This document shows, in pieces, positions 37,063 through 49,544 of a stretch of 64,000 bases of DNA. The DNA comes from Siphonodentalium dalli (Eukaryota > Mollusca > Scaphopoda > Gadilida > Siphonodentaliidae). Position 1 is the stretch's first letter. Every line of letters starts with the position of its first letter. The position numbers and the translations under genes are program-made. Under the pieces are notes generated by a model, which made no database searches, was not told where the DNA came from, and saw nothing but the letters and a program-made list of their open reading frames with translations. Location: NCBI GenBank assembly GCA_032622095.1, contig CP136068.1, positions 119,091,509 through 119,155,508 of the forward strand, given 5' to 3'.

Positions 37063-38978
37063 ACTACAAAAACATACGATATTTTAAGCACATTGTGGCG
37101 CTATATATTTATGGCATATAGTTTCATGATCCACATGTTTGAATTTGAATTTGACATAATTTAGACAAATATTTACAGTTTAATTTACCTTCGAGTATAT
37201 TTATCAGTGTTCTACCACATTTGGGGAATATTGCATATCAAGTTGATTTGCTTGCACAGAACTGCACAATGGCAAATAAACGGTGTATAGCGTATTTATA
37301 CGCGACATCCTCACTAATACATATTTAAATAGTCCCATACACCAGTCCTTCGATTCTGTAAAATGCAGGAGTGTGATTGGTCACTCGCCTAACCTGAAAC
37401 CCAGGCCTGTGATTTGGTGGATATTTCGGGGGTATAAAATGATGAACGAAGACTCAAAATTAAATCAATTTTTATCACCATTGTGATTCATCTTGTACAC
37501 ATGTATTCTTCACATTGAAGTAATGAACAATTAAAACTAAACAAAATCTTTGAATGAATTTGAAAGTATCCATGGTGAGGGACGATAGAGGGTTAAATCA
37601 ACTGAATTGTTCACTCTGAATGTTCATCTTCCGTGTCACTGTCGGTACTCTCCCCGGACCCGGAAACCCGGAACTACTCGAATCTGATGAGTCATTGTCA
37701 TTCAAAAAGTCGGAATCCGATCCGGAATCCGATCCAGAATCATCTCCGCTGCTGTGAGATAATAATAACCTGGCTCATTTCGGCTGTCTGGAACTGAGCC
37801 TGTGCGAAGACTCCATCCTTCTGAGTGATTGATATCACGTGACAAAGGACGCATTAAAGGGTGCCGACTGGATAGGCCCGACACGAGACCATGTAGCAAC
37901 ATTTCATTCAGTTTTTCTGCAAGCTCAGATAATCACGTCACGTGCTCCCTGTGCCGATGATCGACGTCGCATGTGGAACAGTGGGCGGCACATAGTGGTG
38001 AGGTGAACTGATCTCCTGGACTAGAAAATTCAACTCAATCCGAAGCGCGACGCTTGCAAGCTTGCAAAATCAAATGGGTCACACGGCGTGCGCCGAATGT
38101 CGCCGAAGAGTGTGATTAATTACTCGCCAAGATTTAATTTCAGGCGTGCTATGGTGCGCAAGCGCGACAGGTATCGGGTAGAAATATATGCACATGCGCA
38201 TTGCATGGGCTATAATTCACACAAAAAAAACATGCATTTTAAGCAAAATGTGGCACTATATACCAGACATATATAAGCTATAATTGCTTTTTCCTGCTAA
38301 TTCTGAGTAGTTGCCTAGTAACCAATGCTAAGAGAGATTAGGCTGCAAAGTCTCCTGATCTTATGACCATGTGGTCCCTGCATGCATTCCTGCACAGTGT
38401 CAGACATGCCCCCTTTGAACGTAACCAATTAACATCATGCGACTAGACACTGTCTAAATTATGGCAAATATACCACATAATGGTTATTGCAATGGTGTCA
38501 TTTTATCATTTGTGGTATTTGCTTAGCAACCATTGATCCCCTTAAACAAGAAATTTAGTTCACTCTTCTGGTTGGGTATATCTCAGATTTCACATTAGGG
38601 TATACTTACATCGAAAACGCGATCACTGATGTTGAATTACGATGCTAAAAGCTATATTTGCATTTTCCAGTCATATCCGGGTAGTTGCCTAGCAACTGTT
38701 ACCAAGGAGTTGCCGTGGGACAAAGTCATGTTCATGATTTAAACATAACCAACATCATGTGACAAGCAACTGTCTAATTTGAAGGAAAATGACACGGGAG
38801 TCCCTGCGCAGGATGTCGATCGATGTGGGGCGTCAGTGTTTAAAGGGTTAAAAGAAGTTGCAAAATGCATATATTTACAGTGTTGGCTGAGATGCTTCAC
38901 AACCATACTGTACACAACAGTGTTGCACTCCGGGGCTATTGATAGAAAATATAGTCTCCCGATTTGCCTCCTTGTTTT
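37063..38978. other. No gene; short direct repeats and an acidic-coding stretch
   Basis: A sequence like 37070-37115 (TTTTAAGCACATTGTGGCGC) recurs at 38232-38270 in the same orientation. Minus-strand 37750-37600 could encode a Ser/Asp/Glu-rich peptide without a start or known domain. A duplicated segment with GTAGTTGCCTAG is at about 38308 and 38681. I see no intact gene. Confidence 0.4.
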
Positions 38979-39768
38979 TAGCTCAACTTTACTTTGTAAA
39001 GTTTGAACTATTGCCATGGGTTGGTATCCGTCGTGTGTGTGTGCGTGTGTGCGTGATTCGTCAACAATTTCATTTAGCACGGGCTACAGATCGTACCTTT
39101 GGTCTGATTATTATGAAATTTGTCATGGATGTTAATATTGATATGTAGATGGGAACGAGTAATTTTGGGGTCATTCGGCCAAAAAACATGGCCGCCAGCA
39201 GCCATCTTAGATTTTACTCTTTGCATGACTCAATCCTTTGACACGGTCTACAGGTCATACCTTCGGTCAGATCATCATAAAATGGGCCATTCGGCCAAAA
39301 AACATGACCGCCAGCAGCCATCTTGGATTTTACTCTTTGTATGACTAAATCCTTTAGCGCGGGCTACAGGTCGTACCTTTGGTCAGATCATCATGAAATT
39401 TTCATGGATGTTAACAATGACATGTAAATGGGAACGAGTCATTTTGGGGTCATTCGGAAAAAAAAACATGGCCGCCAGTGGCCATCTTGGATTTCAAAAT
39501 TCAATCCGTTAGCACGGGCTACAGGCCGTACTGTTCTTCTTATTGTCATGAAATTTGTCATGTTTGTTAACAATGACATGTAGATGGGAACGAGTCATCT
39601 TGGGGTCATTCGGAAAAAAAACATGGTCGCCAGCAGCCATCTTGGATTTTACTCTTTGTATGAATAAATCCTTTAGCACGGGCTACAGGTCGTACCTTTA
39701 GTCTGATCATCATAAAATTGTCATGGCTGTTGAAATTGGAATGTAGATGGGAACGAATCATTTAGGGG

Positions 39769-40986
39769 TAGTGCTGGGCGGTATGACGATATATCGGGTA
39801 TACCCGGTTTTAATTTTGATATTGTCAATAATATCGTCTGAAATAAAAATATCGTAATACCGTCCCAAGTTGTAATATTCTCCATGTAGGTTGAAACCCA
39901 TCATATGGTCCCAACAAACAGCGAAGTTAGAGTAAGTATAATAGTCCCAAACTTCCCGGAAATACGCAGTCGAAAACGTTTTAAAACATCGGAGCACGTG
40001 CTTGTCAAGTTGGATATGCTTCGTCGGACACACCAAAGAGATACTAGTAGCATCAGTTGGCTACACTGTGAGATTGGTATGTCGCGCGCATGCGACTGGC
40101 ACAATGACCTCCTTTCAAGTTGGTGCAGCTTGCTCTATCAACCGTAACCGGTTGCTTGGAGACGGATTACGATGTCAGATTTTATATTGACCACACTTAG
40201 TCTAGCTGATCATCTCAATGTGTGCAAAATTGCAAATTGCGAGTAAAATGATTTTGTGGACATGTGCCGTACGGATAATGGCATTGCTATCGCTTCAACA
40301 AATTTCAAATTCACAAACTAATTGAACATGATTGTCTCTATTTATTTTCCTCAGCTAAAAAAATGCCGAAAACTCATTTAAAATTTTCACGTCGGCTTTT
40401 GCCTCGGCACTGCCCATTGTGGCATTGCATGTCGACGCTAATTCCCAGGGCTGCCGTATATGGACATTGAAGTCCCACGGTGCTACCAACTACCAATTAC
40501 CACTGATAAATATAGTCTCACAAACAACCAATTCCTCACGAATTAATAAAATGGCAATTTGAAACCGAATGCGGTGCTTAATGTGTGCATGGTGTTGAGC
40601 GCTATGGTCAAAGGGATATAACTCTAAAAAATGTATGCGAAAACGCATGTGGGCCGTGTTATATGATTATATCCCTTTTTTTCAAAGTTATTATTTCTCC
40701 GTCGGCAAACTGTCAATTGTTGCTGACGAGTGGTCATTATATACATGTATACTGTGATGTTACTGATAATTGTTCAATACACATTTACTCGACCTCTCAT
40801 GACCCACAAATTGTAAATAAAACGTAGGGATGTATTGTGCAAACTTTATTTATGAAATATTGCATATATTGTACATTGTACTTACCAATTGTAATATACC
40901 AAAATAATATCGCGATAATATCGTGTATCGCGATGTTGTCGCCATAATATCGGGATATTTTTTGGGGCCAATATCGCCCAGCCCTA
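39769..40986. mobile_element. hAT-type non-autonomous element
   Basis: The left end TAGTGCTGGGCGGTATGACG and inverted right end TAGGGCTGGGCGATATTGGC are hAT-like. The flanking octamers TTTAGGGG (39761-39768) and TTTAGGTG (40987-40994) match at 7 of 8. ATATCG-rich subterminal sequence occurs at both ends. No transposase. Confidence 0.82.
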
Positions 40987-41822
40987 TTTAGGTGTCATTT
41001 GGACAAAAAACATTCGGTCAAAATTGGAATGTAGATGGGAACGAGTCATTTTGGGGTCATTTGGACAATAAACATGGCCACCAGCGGCCATCTTGGATTT
41101 CAAAATTCAATCCATTAGCACAGGCTACAGGTCGTACTGTTCATCTGATCATCATGAAATTTGTAATGGATGTTAATATTGACATGTAGATGGGAACGAG
41201 TAATTTTGGGGTCAATCGGCCTAAAAACATGGCTGCCGGCTTTTACTCTTTGCATGACTAAAGCTATCAAATGTTTTTGAATTTTATTGCAAAACATAGC
41301 CGCCAGCAACCATCTTAGATTTTACTTTTATATATATATTTATCATATGACTCAATCATTATTTACGTTGGAAACTATGTCATAAATCAATTTCATTCAA
41401 TTACTAATTCATATCACCTTCCAATAATTTGATTGGTTTGTTGACAAAAAGTGTGTTCTGATTGGCTGAATGGCAGCCGGGGGCCGAGCGGCATCTCTGA
41501 CTAAATGCAGGTCAAATTCGTGCGCGTCAAATACACGAATCAACACGATGCCGAAATTCTCGCAATTATAATCTTGAAATATATAGTTTATCTAATAAAC
41601 ATACGATATAATGTCACAAACTGAGAACAGAATAGCGCACTATATCTTCTCATGCATATTATTTCTGCTAGTTCACCAGGTGTAATTGGGCTTCCGGTGC
41701 AATGAAGTGACGTCACATTAACCTTTTGCTGTCGATGTCATATAGCTATTTAGTGATTTGTGTGCGTTTTGGACATCATAATCAATTTATAGGTGTCATA
41801 TGATAAATAGAATATGTAATTC

Positions 41823-41948
41823 GTGTTTCTCTCATATGATATCATATTTATGAAACTCGTCACGAATTTTCAGTTTTCTCTCGCCAGAGGCTCGAGAAAA
41901 CTGAAAATTCTTAGACTCGTTTCATAAATATCATATGAGAGAAACACT
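41823..41948. repeat. Foldback, arms of about 55 bp
   Basis: GTGTTTCTCTCATATGAT, then TTTATGAAACTCGT and GAATTTTCAGTTTTCTC, reappear as the reverse complement after a 13-bp centre (41881-41893). The arms are nearly perfect. Confidence 0.85.
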
Positions 41949-42247
41949 CATTTCATATCCTCTATTTCTCTTCATGTTGATAAACTAGTATTAGTCATTC
42001 AACTTTCCACATTCCTAATCACTCCATTGACTGTAATACATTAAATTATTCCCTTTCCAAGTTGAGCTGCAGTGTCATTGACACTTTCATTGTGTCTAGT
42101 TTTGTCAGTGCAACGAATTTGGAAAATAATTTAACTTTAATGAACTAAGTAATCATTTTGCATTGTCTGGTGTTGGTGTCATGTTTTTTTTGTGCAGTGC
42201 CAATTGATATGCTGCACTCACCTATTCATCACTAGCACATATTCATT

Positions 42248-42468
42248 TAGCTCACCTGAGACGAAGTCTCTGGTGGCGCTATAGTCAACACTCCTTATAC
42301 GTCTAGCCATCTGTCAGACCGTCAGCAATTCTACATCTTCTCCAGAACCATATGACCGTATTTGGTGTATGTTGTAATTGGACCAACAATTGGCCACATT
42401 TAGAATATTTCTAACTTTATGAGAGATGGTGAGTTGAATAGCTTGAAGTACCAGTTGTAAAATACCGG
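42248..42468 (+). mobile_element. Hairpin-led element, TAGCTCACC family, short diverged copy
   Basis: The hairpin TAGCTCACCTGAGACGAAGT to TGGTGGCGCTA (42248-42281) has two stem changes and only a remnant of the GTC tract. About 190 bp remain before the next element. Confidence 0.7.
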
Positions 42469-43329
42469 TACTGTGAATGGCTTTAAATTCGTTGGTATCA
42501 ATTTTCGTGGTTCAGCCATTTATGACTTTTTCGTGGGTTCGTAAATTCGTGGTTCCGCCGGTGCTAAATGTCACCTCCAAATCCCCAATAACAACAATCA
42601 AATCGAACTGATAGAAGTGTAGACACCTCAACGAGCCGTCGGTAATTGCGCATCCTCACCGCAGGCGTAATTAGCATGTCCCGTGTATAAGATTTTGTTG
42701 CCGGCTATCGAGAATATTAACGACGGGATTGTATTACTTAACTTAAGCATACAAAAGCTAGATGAAAGTACTCGCTTAATTCTCAACACAATCAGTGTGA
42801 GACTGGGGATTATTTACCGAAGCCAACATCTATTAGTCTGCACCATATGAAATACAACCCCAAATGGTCAACTGCATAATGCAAATATGTCCCTCAAAGC
42901 TGGTTACAAGGTGGTAAGATTGATTTTCGTCCTCCTACAACTCCTTGGTTTACCTGATCCGAACCATAGTTCGGATCATGTTACTGCTCTACTTATGCAA
43001 GTAGCTAACGATTATGTTGACAACAAACTCGGCTCCAATTCCTGTCAACAATCTCGAAAAAGAAAACATGGCGAGTATGTGATTAAACATTGTAATTAGA
43101 CCGTAGCTATACTCTTTCATTAATGTACTCCCAGTTTGATAGAGTTACCTCCCTGGGCTTTGATTTGACATTGGGACAATAGAGTTACCTCCCATGTGAC
43201 ATTTCTTATTTCTCAAAATCGATCTAGTTTCGAAGATGAATTTTTCGTGGGGTTTTTAATTTCGTGGTTAGCAGCAACCACGAAAACCACGAAAATTTGA
43301 CCCCCACGAATAAATGTACTTTTACAGTA
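42469..43329. mobile_element. TIR element with TTCGTGG-type subterminal motifs
   Basis: Left TACTGTGAATGGCTTTAAAT then TTCGTTGGTATCAATTTTCGTGG-like sequence. Right, on the other strand, TACTGTAAAAGTACATTTAT then TTCGTGGGGGTCAAATTTTCGTGG-like sequence. The first six bases and the repeated TTCGTGG motif are shared and the ends are inverted. A 70-codon frame inside (42887-43099) has no recognised domain. Non-autonomous. Confidence 0.7.
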
Positions 43330-43666
43330 TATAGTTTGTTCCAGTTGGGAGTTGATTGGCTATACATTATGGATTTGCAGTCTTCTCCATCTTTAGTCAG
43401 CTGGGCGACTCCACAGTCATTGACTGTCTTGTTATAAATACTTCTAAATACAGTACTACGATTACTACACCAGGCAATCAGGCATGCACATTGGAACTGA
43501 TGTATTTTGTCATCTTGGGGAAACCCACATTGTCTCAGAAAAGAAATCTGTGAGAGATATAGAGACTTAATTCTGTTTAAATTATCATCGGCTTTTCAAA
43601 GAGACTGCCAGACTGGACAGTCCAATCCAAAATATCTTTTCGATATCTTTCCCATTTTTGTTATAG

Positions 43667-44137
43667 AGCCACGAGTTCGAAAGAAAAAGAAGGTATTCAT
43701 TGCAGGAGCACCAGACATTGATGATTACATGAAAAATGAAGAAAAGAAAAAAGTTTGTGATAAAGTTGTGAAAAGGCTCAAGGATGCTAAACATGAGTGC
43801 AAAGGACCAACTACTGCGAAAATTCATCCAGGAACACATACAATAAAATCCTATGACAAGGACATCAACGATTGCGACAAATATGTCTTTATTTTGTTTG
43901 GAAAATGTTTGGAAGATGGAGAACCACTAGAACTATTGCTATTGTTGTGCCTGAACAAATGCATTGAAAGACAGAGCATTGATATTGTTATTGTTATGGA
44001 TGGTAGTTTTTGCCCTGACGATTTACCTGAGAATCATTTACTCTCGGCTAAATTTGAGATTGAGTGTGGAAAACCAAGGCTGATTAGAACATCTGATGTG
44101 GCTGATTACCCAGACCGTGTTCTTGCTCAAGTTGATG
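43667..44137 (+). CDS. Exon 3: TIR-like domain
   Basis: The acceptor is TTGTTATAG ending at 43666 and the donor is GATG|GTAAGT at 44138. The exon is 471 nt and both flanking introns are phase 1, so it is a symmetrical, shuffle-ready exon. It encodes residues 94-250 with no stop. The pattern fits a TIR fold: strand A KKVFIAGAP (about 101-109), a charged helix A, strand B (about 136-143), a BB-loop-like IHPGTHTIK with Pro148-Gly149, strand C KYVFILFGK (165-173), helix C EPLELLLLLCL (179-189), strand D SIDIVIVMDG (197-206) and a last strand near FEIECGKPRL. Glu182 in helix C is a candidate for the glutamate used by NAD-cleaving TIRs, but catalysis cannot be judged here. Other flavodoxin-like folds are possible. 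A hAT element begins 27 bp after the donor. Confidence 0.65.
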
Positions 44138-44667
44138 GTAAGTTACTAAAGTTATACTCAAATCTAGGGGTGCCACGATTAATTGTTGCCACGATTAATT
44201 GTATAATTGATGAACCGTTGATAAAGCTGATAATCGATTTCCGTCATTGATTAATCTGTTTTATTTCAGATGTTGGAAAATGCCGGGTATTATTGAATAC
44301 CATGTTTGTTTTACACAGTTTAATCTACAATGGAGGGGTTAACAACCTTTGATCGCATATCAAAGAGGTTCTGACTATACGAGTACTACTAATGGTAATT
44401 GCAAATGGTCGGCAGTTCATTTGATGATGCGACACAGTTACTCAGACTGGCGGCACTGCATGCAGCTTTGAAGTTTAAACTTATGGCGATGTCATTGTAT
44501 ATTTCTACAAAAAGGCGGCACTATGTCTTTGAAATGTGCCGATTGTCATCATGTTCAATGAACTAAATGCACTTGCCTTTTAATCTAATTGGACCAATGT
44601 GGAATTGATTGACATTCTCTCGGATATCGGGTCAAGATTCCCACTCAACTTTGGCTTATTACGAAAA

Positions 44668-45053
44668 TGTCTCGCAAACAGTCTGACGTTTGGAAATTTT
44701 TTTTTTAAACTTCTGACAAGGCGGTGTCTTGTAAATTATGCATGGAGCCATTTGCCTACCGTGGGTCGACAACCCTGATGATCAGTCACTTGAGAATGTT
44801 TCACAAGGAAATATATAGTACAGACTATGCTGGTGAACAGCTTAATATTTATACTTCTATAACTACAGTTTCAGGTGGAAAACTTAGCGATGGTAAAAAG
44901 CAGATTGTCAGCGTTAAACTGGCTAAATTTGTCACCCGCGATATGATGCCACTGAGACTGGACAGCTGTTCATGTCACCATATTTGTTTAAACATTAATG
45001 GTTCTGTAAGAGCTCTTTTCTCCAGTCATTACATATATATTTTTCATGCATAA
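44668..45053 (+). pseudogene. hAT transposase N-terminus with BED zinc finger
   Basis: MSRKQSDVWKFF at about 44668 is followed, after a shift in a run of T near 44697-44706, by a frame with SCKLCMEPFAYRGSTTLMIS and then HLRMFHKE. The W-FF lead, C-x2-C pair and H-x4-H pair are those of a BED finger, the DNA-binding domain at the start of hAT transposases. The frame ends at 45053. The catalytic part and dimerisation region are absent. It lies inside the hAT element with matching target duplications, so it is most likely that element's own decayed enzyme. Confidence 0.75.
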
Positions 45054-45404
45054 ACATAAATTAAATAAGTTTGTTCATATATGATATATATCATATTGAA
45101 GATCCCAGCAATACTCCCTCATAATCACAAGATATTCGAAACCAGGAAACCTATGCTATTTTAATCAGCAATGTTCTCCATGATGTCAATTGCGAGTATA
45201 CTTTGTTTGCACAAGTATACTTAGATGTTACTACTACAGGCTAGTGTTTATCGTGTGGTGACTGGTGAATGAAACTAATTATTATCAAATACTTAACTTC
45301 TTCTGAGTCTTGAAATTTGCAGGTGTAGGTCCACCATTGTGATTGTTATACACGCATTGGAAGTTTGCTGAAACTTATAGATTCCGTAACATGGGATTCC
45401 TTTT

Positions 45405-47480
45405 TATGTGTACCCATACCATGTATGGTACACATAATGCCGACGTCCGGATCAGCCATCTGTCGTTTGTCCGTCCGTCTGTCTGTCCGTCTGTCTGTAC
45501 GTAGACACTTGCTATCCGATTCGATTACTGTTTACAATGACACACCCCTCACCTGTATAGTTTTTTGGTATAGATCGATTGATCGGTTTAGAAATTATTA
45601 ACACTTTGCATCCACACATGGGCATGTGCTATCCGATGCAATAACCAAAGTGTTTTTTGTCCGATTCTGTTCATATTTGAAATGTAGGTTTATAATGACA
45701 CACCCCTCACCTGTATAGTTTTTGGTATCGATCGAAAATTTAGAAAATAATTAACCCTGCACACAAATTCTATCTGATGCATCTAAGTCAAACAATTTGC
45801 TTATGATCTGCCTCATATTTCTTACCTAGATCTTTGTTAGCACGTTCTTTATCTGTATGGATTTTGGTATTGTTTTGTTAACCCTTTCCACTCTTGTTTT
45901 TAAATAGAATTCATCCAAGCTGTGAAGACTTAAATATTTTTCATCTGATCAGCACCAAATTTGATACATATGATCCTCACCCCAAAATACAAATCAAGTT
46001 CAAATTTGGGTTTGATCTGATACATTTTAACAGAGTTATGGCCATTTATAATTCAAGTAACTGATAATTTAACTAATAGCTGTTGTCTGCTAGTGTGGGA
46101 TTTTAAGAGAAGTTGTCATGCCACAGTGCCTCTCTTATTAGTTTTATTTATTTTAGCTGTACACTAGATTGAGTTAGATAGCCTTGGTGCCTGCAGGTGG
46201 CTGTCAAGAATATAATTAATGGATGGGTCTCTAATCTGTTCTGTGCAATATTAAGTTAACCCATTTGTTGAAACTGGTTCATTATTAGGTAATGTACACC
46301 TATTCCAAAATTACAAATTGGAATAGTCCATTGTTTATTTGTTGGGATGTTTTTACAGACATTTTTGTTTATAGACATTTTTGTTTACACTCACACTGTA
46401 ACTTAGAAATAAATTAACCCACCCATTCCATAGTTCCATCATATGATATCATTGAACATTATTAATCCTCTCCGCACATCATATGGTCTTCTGATGTTTT
46501 CCATCTGATCATTCTCCTATTCTATGTCCAGGTTGATGGTGATACACTTTTCCCTTGCATATTTAATGATATTCTGCTGTTTACAGACATTGTATCTTTC
46601 AAATGATCAGCTTAGAATAAAGTTAACCATAGATATTCTGTATGCAATCCAATGTTATGACTCTAATATTTTCAATCTGACCATTCTCATATCTCACCTT
46701 TATTTATCTAATAATTCTGCTTTAAAATATTTTATATCCAACCATTATCAATCACATTTAATATCGAGGTCTATACACCCATCACTTGAATAGATGTTCA
46801 AGTATTGATTGGTCTCTAATTCAATGATCTCATAACTTTTTAATATGTAGCTAACACAACAATATTATGACTCAGGTTCCAATGTAAGAAGTAGATAAAT
46901 AGAGTTGTTATGTGCTTAATTTCTTGAACAGCTATGGTGCATCTGTCTGACTGTGGTTGGGTTATTTAGCTTTATCACTCTATAACACATACATGTATCT
47001 GTGATGGAGTTACCCACTTTTCGCTTGCATGGATTTTGCGATTAAAATTAACCCATTCCATAGACACATGATATCCGATAGGCAGATATTAAATTATCTC
47101 TTTGACCTTGAACCAGGTTCAGTAAAGATTTCTATAAGCCACCAATTGACCAATATTCATCATCAGATGAAATATCTTATTTTTAAATTCACTCAATTGC
47201 ATTTGGGCTGCAGAATAATAATGGTGCTGGTATTCTTGAGACTACTTATTGGTCAAATATTTCTCACCGATAACTTTTATAATCTCATCCAGATTAATCA
47301 TGACATATAAATTTCTTCACCTGTATAAATTTTGGTATTGATTGAATGGTTTTGAAAATATTTACCCCATATTTAATAATATTCTGCTGTTTACAGACAT
47401 TGTATCTTGAAATTTAATGCCATATCCATGGTCATATTGTGTTTATGTGAGCAAGTTGCCCAATAAGTCTGATTCCACTT
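45405..47480 (+). mobile_element. Hairpin-led element with GTCC tract and diverged tandem units
   Basis: The hairpin TATGTGTACC to GGTACACATA (45405-45436) is followed by GTCC/GTCT repeats (45465-45500). Units with TGACACACCCCTCACCTGTA lie at about 45539 and 45689. Further diverged units with ATATTCTGCTGTTTACAGAC at about 46570 and 47379 suggest the array extends to about 47480. No right end is clear. Confidence 0.6.
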
Positions 47481-47796
47481 GGGAACTATTAAATAATAGT
47501 AAGCTGTGAATTGTTGAAAGTCTTATACTCATGAAAAAATTGGTATACAGATTTATGAAAATAGCTAATCACTATCGCCAAGGTATGGGTTAAACATCTG
47601 CCGATCGTGATTGGCCTCTCGTTTTAGGGAACCGCTGGCGGTCCGTCATGCATTCCTACTTCTATATTGTTTGTATGTTTGGCTATTCATTTCATAACAC
47701 TGAAATTAATTGCTATGTTCGTTCTAATGAACTCACAAATATTATAACCATGACATCGCCGAGAACTGTGAAATGTGTTGAATACATGTGCTCATT

Positions 47797-48295
47797 GTCC
47801 CCCGAAAAATTAATTTTCGGGGGACTATAGAAACGGGCTCCGTCCGTCCTTTCGTCATGCCGTCCGTCCGTTCGTCCGTCACACTTTTGAGTACCTTCAT
47901 GGTGTAATCATCTCCTACAGATTTCATCCCAGAGATTTGAAACTTCAGAATATTGTTGCCCATATATTGAAGATGTGCAACCTGTATATAGATGACGGAA
48001 AAATTATTTTTTCACAGAGTTATTAACCCTTTTCGACATTTTTTTAAATTTTCTGTATGAGGGTACCTTCATGGTGTAATCAACTCCTCCTACAGTTTTG
48101 ATCGTAGATATTTGAAACTTCAGGGTATTGTTACCCACATATTGGAGACGTGCAACATGTATATAGATGACGGAGTTATGGAGTTATTAACCTTTTTCAA
48201 CTTAGAAAATTTCAAAAAAATTTAAAATTTCTTTAACAAAGCGACACCGACTTGCCACGTTTTCGGGGGACACTGTGGTCTGCTGACCTTTTATT
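47797..48295 (+). mobile_element. Hairpin-led element, GTCCCCCG family, short complete copy
   Basis: Hairpin GTCCCCCGAAAA to TTTTCGGGGGAC (47797-47824), CTATAGAAACGGGCTCCGTC, a GTCC tract to 47880, two units with TACCTTCATGGTGTAATC (about 180 bp apart), then the right end CGGGGGACACTGTGGTCTGC-TGACC near 48264-48289. The left terminus and the CGGGGGAC of the right end are inverted. Confidence 0.8.
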
Positions 48296-48487
48296 AGTCA
48301 TTACCGGTGGTTTATGATACACTTTATTAGCGTAACACTTATATCAGCCGACGTATGAAACAAACCGCGACAGCAATTAACCATCACCCAGACAATAGGC
48401 CATATTACGGAATACTTCCACTGATGTTATTAATATTAGGTACGATTAATCGATTATAGTCGATTATTGATGACCCATTATTGATTA

Positions 48488-49512
48488 GGCCAAAGCGAAA
48501 AATAGGCATGTTTCCACTCCCCCGCCCGCCCCACCTCAAAACCCCCCGACGAAACTCACTTTATTTATTTTCCAAATCCCGAAAAATAAAATACGATGTA
48601 TTTACTATTTCCACGTGAATTAATACTACACTATTTATATTGTTATATATAAACCTCTCACATAAACAAGCATACTAAAATTGTCTCCTTATTTGGTTAT
48701 TAAATCGACCCACTGACAATAAAATTCCGTGTTGTGACCGATATAGCAACAGATTGTAAACAAAAACAAACGCGCACATGGTTTTCAGACACACTGTAAA
48801 ATGAAGCTCCATGGCGGCATTAGGGTGATGAGTTTATGACCGCATTATTAATGTACGTCAACTAACGACATGCCCAAATATACCGGCAAAATAATGCTAC
48901 ACAATATTTACGCGAACTCAATCGCAAAGAATTCATCTGTCCCAAAACTTCCAACGGTGTCTGAAAAGAACGGACTGTAACAACCGGATGATATAGGCCT
49001 ACGGTAATTTACCGAACGGAAGCCGGAGTGTATATTTACCGGAAGATCTAAAACAATTTTGCCAACATCCGGGAAATAGTGTCAACATGTCGTCCCAAAC
49101 AAGTGCCAGCAGCGTGTTGGCACTTAAGTTTTTTAAATGCATACACATGGCGCAAGGCAGAAACAAAATGACAAAGGTTCCCCACTGCAACACCTTTTTT
49201 CAAGTCTATGAAAAGAATCACCCCAAAGGCCTTGACGCCCAAAACACTACAATCAGCTGTAAAACGAATTTCGAAAGCAATGATGCACATGTTGATTAAA
49301 TACAAGGCACTGAAATTCAGTACATACATTGTTAGCCTTCACAATAAGTTCATAAATGACATAATTATTAGAAAGATAGCACAAATATGATATTTGAATT
49401 TCCCCGCGAAAAAAAAAAGTGAAAAAAAAAAAAAAGTGAAAAGCCACCCCCCCCCCCACCCCTGTTTTTTTTATGGATGGGAGTGGAAACACACCTAATT
49501 TTCGCTTTGGCC
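48488..49512. mobile_element. PIF/Harbinger-like MITE
   Basis: The termini GGCCAAAGCGAAAAATAGGC and, inverted, GGCCAAAGCGAAAATTAGGT are flanked by TTA on both sides (48485-48487, 49513-49515). TIR similarity runs about 35 bp. A C-rich tract (49448-49463) lies next to the right TIR. A 70-codon frame (49087-49299) and its minus-strand shadows have no recognised domain. Confidence 0.8.
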
Positions 49513-49544
49513 TTAGCAAAAACTGAGGCAACTCTACTCAAATC

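Larger units (their letters stand above)
38979..42086 (+). mobile_element. Pearl-like element, full span with nested hAT
   Basis: Left hairpin TAGCTCAACTTTACTTTGTA to AGTTTGAACTA (38979-39010), then GGTATCCGTCGTGTGTGTGT, several 160-bp core units (to about 39768 and again 40995-41320), and a right end near 42055-42086 with AAGTTGAGCTG and the palindrome AGTGTCATTGACACT. A hAT (39769-40986) and a foldback region (41330-41990) interrupt it. Confidence 0.7.
44165..49536. mobile_element. hAT element with transposase remnant and nested insertions
   Basis: Left end TAGGGGTGCCACGATTAATT, inverted right end TAGAGTTGCCTCAG, with the 8-bp duplication CTCAAATC on both sides (44157-44164 and 49537-49544). 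Subterminal ACGATTAAT motifs occur near both ends (44176, 48442). It carries a BED-finger transposase fragment and later insertions of hairpin-led elements (45405 and 47797) and a Harbinger-like element (48488-49512). It begins 27 bp after the exon 3 splice donor. Confidence 0.82.

Noticed and set aside
37600-37750. Acidic Ser/Asp-rich minus-strand peptide as a piggyBac-like N-terminus
   Set aside because: No start, no following transposase domain and no TTAA termini were found.
43507-43666. N-terminal 53 codons of the long frame over the TIR exon
   Set aside because: Intron sequence in frame by chance; the TTATAG acceptor at 43666 and the phase match with exon 2 set the true border.
48440-48486. 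Separate hAT left end at ACGATTAATCGATTATAG
   Set aside because: Better explained as the right subterminal region of the hAT that starts at 44165, given the CTCAAATC duplication at 49537.
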